Of a stretch of 64,000 bases of DNA, positions 1 to 11,199 are shown one piece after another. Below the pieces are notes generated by a model that saw nothing but the letters and a program-made list of their open reading frames with translations, was not told the origin of the DNA and did no database searches. Source of the stretch: Apostichopus japonicus (taxonomy: Eukaryota; Echinodermata; Holothuroidea; Aspidochirotida; Stichopodidae); the NCBI RefSeq assembly GCF_037975245.1, contig NC_092561.1, positions 3,517,001-3,581,000 of the forward strand, given 5' to 3'. Each line of letters opens with the position of its first letter. Within the stretch, counting starts at the first letter, position 1. The position numbers were made by a program, and so were the translations under genes.

Positions 1-3000
1 ACGGTTGCACTTCCACTAAAAACGAAATTAACATACCACATATTATCATAACATAGAACTGATTACAAAATACATTGTGGTACTTCTCATTTATTTACCT
101 AAAAAGGACCATTTCTGATTTATGAAAAGAGGCAGGTTATTTTACCAAAGCTATATATATGGGACATGTGTGCAGGACTGTATAACTGTAGTGCATATCT
201 AGATACATTGGCAGAGAAATTTGAAAACGCTAGAATATAAACCCGATGTGAACACCAGAGGTTATCAGTGTCTATATACCACATATATAACAACAATACT
301 TTTCACTGTATGATAACCAGACAGTCATACACTTATGACGTAATACCACATATGTTGTCACCCTGTATTTGACCAAAGTGTTGAAGGGTCCTTCCCACCT
401 CTCTGTTTTCGTCTGGCTTCTTTACCTTCGAACTCTACCCCCCCCCCCCCTTTAGTGGGCATCTCAGTCACTTCCGCGGTCGCGTATAAGCTTATCATTG
501 TAGGCGACACATTATCCTGGAGTGTGTCTTATCAGGGAGTTGTTATGGACAACTCCCTGGTCTAATCCAGCAGTTAGTCAACCATATAGGGAAGAAAGAA
601 ATTACAATGCCAAATATAAAGATATCATCACATGAATCTTGACTTTACTATAAGAAAAAAACTACGGAACAGAATTGAGAATGACGAGGCCAATTCCCTG
701 TCGAATAAACTATGTTTCTGTTATGTAATTGTGGAGAGGCATGCAGTGATAATTGCCTTTACAAACCGACTTCGGTTTAATTTATAAATCTTGCAATTTC
801 CTTAGCTATGATGTCATGATCACGTTTATTGTCGGTGCTATTAGTTGGTTTCGTTAGCTTTGTAAGCGCGCGTGTTACTGCCTTTATATTTTCTTAAATG
901 CACAAAATATTAATATTATTCTAATACGGTAGCATATCCTGTGTGACGTGCTTTCATATCTCGCAGTCTGTACCGTTTCTTCTCTTAAATATTTCCACTT
1001 TGTGCATGTGTGTGGTCACCGAGGGGGGGGGAGTGGGTCTTTTAGTGACAAGTGCCAACCCCACACCCTCCCCGCCCACCCGAAAAAATTCCTTCTAAGT
1101 GTCTTACACTTTACACATGCGCGCACGCTAAGTCCGTCTTGCACAATGTCAACATTAAAACTTGAACCACACAGTTGTAATTAAAATTACGGATACGATA
1201 GCACCATTTTGCATCTGACCCGCCCACCCCATCGAATTCTTAAAGATGCGAGGACATCTTTTCATTTCGCACCATCCCTAGGACGGGCATGCGACAACAT
1301 CACCACCCCACCCCCCCCCCCCAAAAAATAGTAATAATCATAATCATAATAAAAATAATAGAACAGAAGTAAATTATAAGGCAGCAGCCTAATATGCCTT
1401 GATCATTATAATACAGAAGTGAACGCGTCGTTTACGACTGCTGATGTAGGTTACATTAAAATCTGATTTGAAGGACCTGTCATTTGTGTATATTAGTGTT
1501 TGTAAGTATACGTATACCAACCATATGTATGATACATACACGTAATAGGTGTACCAGGCTCAATTTGGTTTCCCTGACGTTTTCAAAATGCGTAATAAGT
1601 ATAAGTTCTCGTTGTCCTTTTATCATAGCAGTAAAGGTTATGTAAACAGGTAGATATCCAAACCGTATTTGATCATTTCCTTAACTCTGATTGTTTTGTC
1701 TGTATTATTTTCTTTTCATTCTTCTGACGTTTTGAAAGAAATTGTCGGTAGTTTTTTCCTCTTTTTCTAACCTTTCGAAAGGAAACCACAATAATGAATG
1801 ACATAAACATATTGACAAACAAATAGTAGTAAGAATGCACATGAATATGAACGCATCAAATATAATGAGATTTACGTATATACACCACCTACACACAAGG
1901 TGGGTTGGCTTCCTGCAATATGTTCCGGTTGGATTCAAACGTCAAAAAGGGAATTTCTTAGAATACAATGGAACACTAGTTGGTAAGTTAATCCATGTTA
2001 CACATTAGAAAAATAGTTAAGCGATACGTGTGTGGTCCGTGGCCTAACCATTGCTTAATTCAGTGGGCACACGGCATGTCTCGCAGACGACACCAGCAAT
2101 TACCTAACAGGAAGGCGCGCAGAATTTACAGGATTAGTCAATGCACAGACTAAAAAACCAAGCAAAAATGGATTTTTACATTTTAACATTTTATAAACAG
2201 ATAACAAGTTAATTTGTATTTACTCCCTTCTCGTGTACTTAACAATTTAACTAAATTTTATGAATGTAATGTATTGCCTGCAAATTAATGGTTTCTTTTT
2301 GCAGCGGAATGATTAAGTCCCAGCTTACTTAAATAAGGAAGTTGCCACTTTTTCCTCCTTTTCCTTTTACAAATCTTCTCCAAATATGGAAAGATAAACA
2401 AAGCACGTGATTCAGTAGGGCTTTCAGCTGACGATAAATGCTGCTGTTTCGAAGATTGCGTCAACACGAAGGTTCCCATGGCAACACATATTCGTTGACG
2501 TGGGTAACGAATGAGGTTTTGTTTTCGTGCCCATATTAGGTGAAATTTCAGGCTAAAGAAAACAAAAAAGAAATGCTGATAGTCCAATATAATAGCATCA
2601 CTGCAAATAGTATATTATGTTAGGCTAGTCCTGCCCTTGCTGTTTGTTTGAAAATAAGGTAATTTCTAATAAGGTGTTTAAACTAACGGTTTCATCTTTC
2701 AGACTCTATATAATCCAACCAAAGTACAAATGTAAGGTGTGCCCATTTTCATTTTTCGTTGCATATCAGTCACATGCTCACATCATCATAATTCATAATT
2801 ATAAAAAAAAAAATCTTTCAGACCAGAGCAATATTTGTTCTATATCAAACCTTCTTTATAACGGAAGAAGTCACGTGACAACCGGACGTTTTAGTACGGT
2901 GCACCCTTAATCCGGGTTCACGTTGTGCCAATCAGAGGTTCTGGCTGTAGTAAATATTTGTATGTGGGAGGGTATTATTGTTTACAGTTCCTAGAAGCAA

Positions 3001-3060
3001 TACATAGGCCTGCTTTAAAAAACAGCTGAGCTGCTAAAGATGCTCTAATCTGTGTGGAAA
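1..3060. other. Intergenic DNA, no gene seen
   Basis: AT-rich DNA with poly(C) or poly(G) tracts near 440, 1024 and 1312. The open frames are short and show no signal, domain or splice-bounded structure that I recognise. The only structure I can point to is the hairpin at 533-559. Confidence 0.6.
533..559. repeat. Perfect 11-bp stem hairpin
   Basis: CAGGGAGTTGT (533-543) and ACAACTCCCTG (549-559) are exact reverse complements around a 5-base loop. A related degenerate copy (AGGGAGTTCCATAACAACTCC) lies near 6931, so this is probably a piece of a dispersed repeat. No function is implied. Confidence 0.6.
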
Positions 3061-3135
3061 AAAAAAGGAAACACACACACACACGCCGCCCGATCAACCG
3101 CAATAGACAGACTTATCTATGAGATCATTATTCAC

Positions 3136-3549
3136 GCGCGTATGGAAAGCCATTTTAACATTTAATCGGGAATTTGAGATATCTTAAATTATTTCTTATT
3201 TTAGATATCTGCGATTCTATTTCAGATATCTGAAATTGAATTCGAGATATCTGAAATTCTATTTCAGATATCTGAAATAGAATTGCAGATATCTCGAATT
3301 TAATTTCTTATATCTCGAATTCAATTTCAGATATCTCGAATTCAATTTCAGATATCTCGAATTCAATTTCAGATATCTGAAATTCTCTGGTATTTCGAGA
3401 TATCTGAAATTGATTTTAAGATATCTGCAATTATTTGTAGATATCTTAAATAAATTGGAGATATCTGTAATTTAATTTGAGATATCTGAAATTATTTCGA
3501 GATATCTGAAATTCCTTATTAAATGTTAAAACGGCTTTCCATACGCGCG
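3136..3549. mobile_element. Foldback element packed with GATATC palindromes
   Basis: The two ends are inverted copies of about 31 bases: CGCGCGTATGGAAAGCC from 3136 reads back from 3549 on the other strand, and the match continues through TTTTAACATTTAA with one mismatch. Between them lie roughly 20 near-repeats of AGATATCTGAAATT in both orientations, so the whole piece can fold on itself. There is no coding capacity. No clear target-site duplication is visible; the CGCGCG at each end could hide a short palindromic one. It looks like a foldback/MITE-type non-autonomous element. An autonomous partner cannot be assigned. Confidence 0.75.
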
Positions 3550-3681
3550 GATACAAGGGATGTGTACGTAAAGATTCCCATCTCCCACCTCTTTTCAACC
3601 TCACAGGGAAAAAAACTTCAGAAGTTGTTATTAGCACAACTTCCTCTTAGGTCTGAGGGGGGATGCTTCCAGACACAGCCC

Positions 3682-4057
3682 CAGTGGCGTAGGAAGGTAC
3701 TTTTGGGTGGGGGGGGGGCTGAAGACTGATGGCCGGCCTGGGGGAGGGGTCTAAGGGGAGGGGGTGTCCCCCTACCCCTTTGGAATTTTTTGCATTTCCA
3801 GGTGGCCTCAGATGCAATTTGGTGCAATATAGCACACTTCAACACCCACTCCATTTTGTAAAATTAATTTTGTATTTTCACCTGGCCTTAGATGCAATTT
3901 GGTGCTCCAAATGAGATTCTTTTCTCATTTGGAAATGAAAAAGGGGTTTTCTGACTTGCGGAGCGGGGGGGGGGGGGGGGCGGAATGATACTTCCGCCCC
4001 TCCACATTTTTCACTGGGGGGCTGGCGCCCCCCATCCCCCCGGTTCCTACGCCCTTG
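3682..4057. mobile_element. hAT-type MITE with 8-bp target duplication
   Basis: The element starts CAGTGGCGTAGGAA and ends TTCCTACGCCCTTG, imperfect terminal inverted repeats of 14 bases. It is flanked on both sides by the identical octamer CACAGCCC (3674-3681 and 4058-4065). Termini beginning CA and an 8-bp duplication are the hallmarks of hAT transposons. The interior has no transposase and holds long G runs plus two related segments around GATGCAATTTGGTGC (about 3809 and 3892), so it is non-autonomous. Similar interior sequence occurs at 10800-10960 and 28042-28345. Confidence 0.88.
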
Positions 4058-4673
4058 CACAGCCCCATATGGAGTCGGTAACAAATACCCCATGATCCAA
4101 GCCGGGCCCCCTGATTTGTAAAATATTAGATTTTCCCTGTTATTATACTCATGTACCTCATAATGATAATGTTATCTTATGTGCAGTTTTCAATTCTCGC
4201 GTAATATTGTGTTAAGCAACTTCAGTTTCCATAAACATGGTAAGTATAGTCAATGAAACGTGAAACACTGTAGGTTGTGAAACAATGTAGGAGCCTAAAT
4301 AAAGATATATATAGTTATAAAGGACTTCATAGAAAATCACAATTTCGACCAATCAAAAGGTAGTGGAAAGAACCTCTTTGAATGACTCTTATTTCTCAGC
4401 AAAGAATATTAGGGATGATACTGATTGCGGCAAATATGAATGAATTTTTGAAAGAGCAAGTAAAATATTGGCTAAGAAAGCTGTTTTCTGCCCGCTGAGC
4501 TGTCCAGCTTTATGTAAACTGAATCATGATGGCAGTTTCTGTATAAACTTTGTTGCTGTGGGGCGGTGCGGGAAGGCTGCGAAGGGGGTGGGGGCATCCG
4601 AAGTCGCTGTACCTAGTTACATACCGAAGAACACACTGTAGTTCCTTTCAACATAGCATAGAAATCGTTAAGG

Positions 4674-4793
4674 ATGGATTTCAAGAGAAATTTACTGTTA
4701 TTTCTGCTTTTGTTATTCATTCCAGTATCCCATGAGGTTATAAAGAGAAAGCACACATCTGGTTGTCATAATTCTTATCCAATTAAGCGATCT
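4674..4793 (+). CDS. Possible first coding exon of a secreted peptide (speculative)
   Basis: An ATG in a favourable context (AAGGATGG) opens a 40-codon frame. MDFKR is followed by a strongly hydrophobic run (about residues 6-18), then a polar segment with basic clusters (KRK near residue 24, KR near 38). The frame reaches a consensus splice donor, GTAAGT, at 4794. A hydrophobic start followed by dibasic sites would fit a signal peptide and a processed peptide precursor. If unspliced the frame runs on to 4910. A candidate next exon with an acceptor (TTTTCCAG) begins near 5919, but I cannot link the two. I recognise no family. Confidence 0.25.
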
Positions 4794-4910
4794 GTAAGTT
4801 CTCATGGCGTAATGGGGAAATTGTTATGTGATTGGCATGTAATTATTGATATCTTCCACATGCGATATCACTGGAATATCTCATTTGGAAATGCTGGTGA
4901 AACACACTGA

Positions 4911-6330
4911 ATATTCAATACATCTGAATTTGCATTGGCTATAAGATCATGCGTAGTACCTATTCAATTTCTATGGGAGTCGTGATACACTTTTAACGAT
5001 GATCGTACAGTCACAGTCTCCATACAAGGTCAATGGGGTGAAATGGGATCATGTAAGTAGTTTGGTTTTCGTGCCCAAGCTCTATCTTGGATGACATTTC
5101 TTAAGCAAAAGTATTATTAGAACAGATAAATAAATCATAACATATAGATTAAACCAAAAATACATAAGCAAGAACTATGAACACAAGACTTTTTAATATA
5201 ACAACACTTTATCACCAGAAGTTACCTATCTACAGATCGATATACACCAATATATCCAATTCAATGACCATGACAGACAATCACAATGAAACAGCATAAA
5301 TACTCGATAATCACACAAACATATGAAAGTAAACAATAAGTCAAGTGAACAAATATTCTTAATTATACATATCCAATTCGTGCATAGAAAATGGAGAAAA
5401 CAGAAGTACGATACTTACAGAATCGTTTCCACCCCCCCCCCCCCCCTTCAGAAATAGTAATACGACGAAACTCGGAAGTTGTTTATACCCACTAAGTGCT
5501 ATCGCTAGACGCTAGGTTATGAAGTTTACTATGGACTGAGTTTAATTCCAATTAAAATCCGGTCAGTGTGTTGATGGGGGTGGGGGCGACTATTATAACA
5601 GGGAACTATTACTAGTCACAATAACTGTAAAGGTTGGCTCGTGTGGTATAAACTGAGGCCGGTGCCATTCTGTCTATGTCACATGTAGGCTTCCGTAACG
5701 CATCAAATAGAAAAATATTGGGCTACATTAATTCACATACGAAATTTCCGTTATTCCTCAATTATACCTTATTAAGGTACATGTTGCGGTTAGAACTCGT
5801 CGCTGTATATCTCCTGTCTAATACATAACAACTTTCCGTTAGTGTTGAAACTTCTCACGTTTTCTGGACAAAAGCATATTATAGCAGAAATAAGTGATAA
5901 TTCATATCTTTTCCAGCATTGGAATAGTCTGGAAGAGACAATGACTGAAGCTCCCCTGTATGTCCTAACATTTGCCTGGTTTGACAGCTGCGAGTTTTGT
6001 CGCTTGTTCTCGCCTTTAGAAAGAAAGTGGGCCTAACAATGAAACAGGGCGAAGACTTTGGAGTCGTTTATGAATTTCATTATCATGTATAACTTGTTAA
6101 TTAATATTAATGAATGAGCACAACGCAAAAAACACGTTCTTAACTTCTTCCGTTTGTAAACAAAATCTTAGCCTCTATATATACGTAAACATGATATGTA
6201 CATCAAAGAAGTAAGTCTTTACCGACACCATCAGGTATGATACATACGAACTCAGTAGTGTATGATGTCTCCAATAGCAGCCGATCATGTAAGCATGACA
6301 ACAGACGTTACCTTATTCTGGCAGGGAATT
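4911..6330. other. Intergenic DNA, no gene seen
   Basis: AT-rich sequence with a poly(C) tract at about 5431. A 64-codon frame at 5842-6036 is the longest opening and resembles nothing I know. Confidence 0.5.
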
Positions 6331-6339
6331 GTTCTCAAG

Positions 6340-6797
6340 GGGTCAGCCCGATATTCATAAGGACCATTAGTCATATGGGTCATTGTTCATAAGGTTCGTT
6401 ATTCATAACGTGCATTATTTCGAGAAAAAAAAGTTCGTTATCCATAATCGGAGAAAGGGTTCGTTATTCATAATAAAAAGGGGTCATTGTTCATAAGGTC
6501 CGTTATTCATAATCGGAAAAAAGGTTCGATATTCATAATAGCAAAAAAGAATGAATAACGAACTTTTTTTCGATTATGAATAACGAACCTTTTTTTCCAA
6601 TTATGAATAACGAACCTTTTTTTTCAATTAGGAATAACTAACATTTTTTCCAATTATGAATAACGAACCTTATGATTAAAGAAACTTTTTTCTAATTATG
6701 GATAACGAACCTTATGAACAATGAACCTTATGACTAACGAACCTTATGACCAATGAACCTTATGAGTAACGGACCTTATGAATATCGGGCTGCTCCC
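6340..6797. mobile_element. Foldback MITE with exact 9-bp target duplication
   Basis: The element is bounded by GTTCTCAAG on both sides (6331-6339 and 6798-6806). Its ends are inverted repeats: GGGTCAGCCCGATATTCATA on the left, and on the right the reverse complement of GGGAGCAGCCCGATATTCAT. The interior is built from many copies of TTCGTTATTCATAA, pointing one way in the left half and the opposite way in the right half, so the whole sequence can form a long hairpin. It codes for nothing. A 9-bp duplication fits Mutator-like elements best, but the superfamily is an inference. Confidence 0.85.
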
Positions 6798-6806
6798 GTT
6801 CTCAAG

Positions 6807-8126
6807 ACGTGTCCATCTGCATTTCGCTGTGTAAAATAATGAAATTAATGTTAAGGCTGATATTACTTTCGGAAAAAATGGCAACAGAATCATCTCCTAC
6901 ACGTTTTGCAGTTTTGTGAGTCGTATAAGCAGGGAGTTCCATAACAACTCCATGGTATATAAGTAGAACCAGATTTGCATAGTTTGCTCTATTGCTCGAG
7001 TCTACATACCCGAAGAGTCCGTCAATATCGCCGACTATAGGTGCACGTTATCAGTTGTTAAGAGATACATATTCCTACCTTTTATTCACGGTGCTTATTG
7101 AGAAGAGCACAGTCAATGAAGCTCGATTTTATAGTAGGCCTAACTAATGAATATGCATAGCTCCTTATTATAATGCACCCAGTTCGGACAATTTTGTTCT
7201 ATACTGTACTGTCATGTCCCGCCCTCAGAGCACTCGTATTGTCAGTTCGAGTAGTATAAATATGTTTCTATCAGATAAAGGTTAGGAACTGTTCATACTG
7301 TCAGTACGAGTGCTTTGAAGCATGATATGGATGACAGTCTAGAGAGGTATTAGCATTAGGAAATTGTCCCAACTTGCTGTATAATATAACAGCGATATCA
7401 ATGCATGGGGATGACACCGTACGTCAGCATAAGGAAATGTAAGAAGAGCAAGACAAGAGGAAGTTGATGATTCCCAATCAGAACATGATGATATATCCCA
7501 TATAAACCGTAATTCTATATGCCTACCACAGTTTTGAGTAGTAGTTATGCCAAGCCTAGCCTACTTAGGACCTTTACGTTTTGGGCGAACTTAACAGTTG
7601 ACACCACAGTGATCTAGAGATATAGAAGAGGATACTATAATTTGAAACACAACCGACTTATTTAGCATTCATTAACGTCAGCTAAGCCTCTTAACCTAAC
7701 CAAAAATAAATGTTAACTAAATTTTTAAGTATTTGGTAAGCTGTTTGTCCTCTCGGCAGCAATGGAGCTCGGCTTAGTTAATCAAATTATACACACAATT
7801 TCGTATGGTGGTAAACATCAAAAAGGGTATAAGATGTGCTTGGGTCCGTTGGGAAGGTCACAAATTTAATGTAATTTAATGAAACTTCATCCCAGGCTGT
7901 TTGTAATTAAGGAATGACAAACTTGATACGTGACAAATTAATAATTTTGGGGGTCAGGAAACGAAACTTGAACAGGTGTTAATGATTCGATAGACGTCGG
8001 AATCCTGGACGTGTTCAACTCAGCATGTCAGTGACACATTGGATTATGTTACCACATTGCATAAGATTAGCCTACTTGTACGGTGGTTTATGTTATAGCT
8101 TCGGTTCATTCCATCTGCGTCTGATC
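6807..8126. other. Intergenic DNA, no gene seen
   Basis: No open frame of useful length, and no repeat that I can delimit apart from the diverged hairpin relative near 6931. Confidence 0.5.
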
Positions 8127-8134
8127 ACGTTAAG

Positions 8135-8470
8135 CAGGGTTCCCTAACTTTATCCCCCCTCCCTCCCACACGAACCCCCTGTGGATGTCAGAGTTGTCCA
8201 CGAACCCCTAACTTTTCGAGACACGATCGGAGTCATTATTATACTATAATACGCATAACAGTGCTTCGTAAAAGATGAAGTTCATAGTGTAATATTGCAG
8301 AGTTTGTCGATAGGTACGACTTTTGTACATTATACTAAATTACATGATATATCAGATTTTAGTTCAACAAAATGTACTCTAGTTTTGACTTTCGGAAACG
8401 TCACACGAACCCCCTGGGATGGACTCACTCACCCCCTGGAGGTTCATGCACCCCAGTTAGGGAACCCCTG
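8135..8470. mobile_element. hAT-type MITE with near-identical 8-bp target duplication
   Basis: The left end reads CAGGGTTCCCTAACT. The right end is AGTTAGGGAACCCCTG, its inverted partner with one extra base. Flanking octamers are ACGTTAAG (8127-8134) and ACGTAAAG (8471-8478), one mismatch apart. Subterminal inverted segments around ACGAACCCCCTG extend the symmetry. There is no coding capacity. The terminal CAGGG and the 8-bp duplication place it with hAT elements. Confidence 0.85.
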
Positions 8471-8574
8471 ACGTAAAGACTGACTGTATAGGAGGCTCAG
8501 GCTAGTTCAAGACTTAAAATAACGAAATATTAGAAGTGAAGTTCCGTTGCCTATTTATAATATCTATTCGGAAT

Positions 8575-9150
8575 GTAACACTACCTCACTGTAACCTCAC
8601 GGTAAACATACATCATCATTAACTCTACCTCATTGTCTATTTCTCATGGTAAACACACCCCAATCATTACCGTAACCTCACCTCATGGTAACCTTTCCGC
8701 ACGGTAAACATACGTCATTATAAACCCTACCTATTACTATAACCTTACCTCATAATAACACTACATCACTTATGCCTTCCCAATGGTGTCCCTACCTCAC
8801 TTTAACACTCGTGGTGGTGTACCTACTTCCACAATACTAAATCATGGTATAACTCAAAGTCGTGATAGCACTTCTTCAACGGTAACACTACCTCGTGTTT
8901 TCTTACCTAGTGACCTTAACTCATGGTGCCACTACCTCCTGGTAACCCTACCTTAGTGTACCACCAACACAATTATAACATTCCCTCATACCATCCCTAT
9001 GTGATGCTACCACATGGTAACACAACCTCACTGTAGCACTACATCATGGTAACACTACCAAAATGGTAAAATAGTACCCCAATGGTAACTTTGCCTCATG
9101 TTATTCTTACCGCGTGGTGACTCTACATAACGGTAACTATGCCTCTGCGC
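8575..9150. repeat. Degenerate short tandem repeat (CTCATGGTAACACTAC type)
   Basis: Over about 575 bases, versions of TACCTCATGGTAACACTACC recur every 16-25 bases with heavy divergence. It looks like an old, decayed minisatellite. Confidence 0.6.
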
Positions 9151-9431
9151 AAGTCGCTTCATCTTAACCGTGCATACTTGTATATCTCATAGTGCGGCAT
9201 CCTTTGTGCTATATTGCCGATTTCAGCCTGTGCAGATTATATGATGACGTCACACATCGTTGTATACAATTTCATAGAATACTTAAAGGCATTGAAGACT
9301 CGCCCCAAATCGCGTGCTGCCATCTGAAAAAAAGGTAACTTTCTGTTGCTTGCAGGTGATTACGTTTTGTTCGTGTCGCTACAAAATGCAGACAGTAATG
9401 AAACGTGATACGTTAATTGTTATCTTTAGCT

Positions 9432-9665
9432 GGACCTGAGATGTCCATCGCTGTATCGTTTATATACTGTGCTGTGTGTATTGACCGCAGATGTATGTAT
9501 ACTGATTGTACACTAGTGTCTAATTACCGACGGTAGCAAGCTGTGTGTGTATTTTCTGGGATCGATGCTGGTGTTTAACACTTCTGTTACACCTCATTCG
9601 AAACTAGGTCAAATTACCGGCATTAGACGTTTCTTTTTGCGCGAGTCTTTACACCCTTTAAGGAG
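9432..9665 (+). repeat. Dispersed repeat, copy A
   Basis: This segment matches the reverse complement of 58638-58855 nearly throughout. Shared landmarks are GTCCATCGCTGTATCGTTT, CACTAGTGTCTAATTACCG and CTTTACACCCTTTAAG. The apparent peptide in both ([17 protein letters not shown]) reflects shared DNA and need not be translated. The class of element is unknown. Confidence 0.75.
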
Positions 9666-9739
9666 ACGTTTCTCACCTTTAGTGCAAAACCAAAAATATT
9701 CCATAATGATGTGCTCTGTTCGGCATCTCAGTTGACCAG

Positions 9740-11094
9740 GCTACGTTAAAACGTCGAGATTTCCTACTGCGGATATTAACTGACATTGAGTTATCAACAC
9801 TTACCCCTGACTTTAATGAATCGTTTATAAATATATATTAGATTATTTAGATTCTATTAGATATATACAGATTCAAATACCATAACGTCTATTTAATCTT
9901 TTTTACAGCCGAGTAGGAATCAAGCACTGGTTTTCTTTTCAACTTAGGGAATGGTCAGTTATCGAATACACATGTTAATCTGATTTAATAATTAAATTAA
10001 AGCAGAGTATTGAATTGACACATGCCAAAGTATCATTCCTTTATAGGACGTTTCGAAATTGCTAATGATATATTATTTTAGTAAGAAGAGAAGTAGGGGA
10101 GGGGGGGGGGGGGGTTCGCTGATACCAGCAGCATTGATATAATTTAGAAGACAAAAATCAGATATGTTGTTGTAGGCTTCTGTTATTCCCCCATGTTAGT
10201 AATGTCAATGGTTGTCTATAGTCATGATGAGGTATTGTCACTAAACTCAAAACTGTAGGGTCGTGTAGATGGGATTGGGAGTGGGGGGTGGGGAGTAGGT
10301 AGGGTTGGTTGAGAAGGGTAGGATTGGGAGTGGAGGGTAGGTTGTTTACTCAACAAATATCGATGCAGTGTCCAGAAATTTCTGAGTCTTTGGCTAAAAT
10401 ATTGACCAAATATAACCCAACTTAATTTCTGGAAAGACTTCATTTTTGCTATGATACTACGAATACTCACGACATTCAGTATACGTGCGATATATATGCT
10501 GTAAGATACTAATTTTACTCTGTAGCATCCCTTGTAATACTATTAATGTCCTGATGGTCAGTCTTCTTAATCACCGCAATGTTAAAACCAGCTAAGCTAC
10601 CGTATATGACATGACCACACAACGGATGCAATACTTCGGTCTGTTCTCTTCGTAATCACTGATTAATTAGAACGTGACCAGCCTAACGAGGCAAGGAACA
10701 ATGACCTCAAGTTTACAACCTTACTAAAATTTAACTTTAAAGCATCGTGAACAGAAGTATAAACCAGTTTGCAATTTATTGGAACTCCTCGAGATCTGTT
10801 GCGTATCTAGAATAGTTGGCACCCGGGGCAAAGCCTTCCTTTGTCACTCCGTGCATGGGGGGGGGGTCGTTCAAGGGGGAGGCCTGGACATCCGTCCCCT
10901 TTGAAAATGTTTTAGTTAAGTACGGTGGCTTGGATGCAAAATGGTGCTATATAGCTTCGATAAATATTTGAACTGATGTTTAGATCATCATTCTTTATGG
11001 AATGTTTCTTTATATTATTCTATTATCAGTTCGAAATATTCATTTCTTTGAGCTGTGGTAGGGCACCCCCTCTGACCGACCCCGATATATAGAA
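9740..11094. other. Intergenic DNA with a MITE-interior relative
   Basis: No gene is seen. Around 10800-10960 there is sequence like the interior of the hAT MITE at 3682 (GGTGGCTTGGATGCAAAATG; GGTGCTATATAGC), but I find no clean ends. A poly(G) tract lies near 10098. Confidence 0.45.
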
Positions 11095-11096
11095 AG

Positions 11097-11199
11097 ATAG
11101 ACGGACGGACGGACGGACGGACGGACGGACGGACGGACGGACGGATGGATGGACGGATGGATCGATGGATCGATGGATGGATCGATGGATCGATGGATA
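11097..11199. repeat. GGAC/GGAT tetranucleotide microsatellite
   Basis: About a dozen uninterrupted GGAC units pass into GGAT and GATC variants. The reading frame through it (S-I-R-P repeats on the minus strand) is an artefact of the repeat. Confidence 0.95.
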
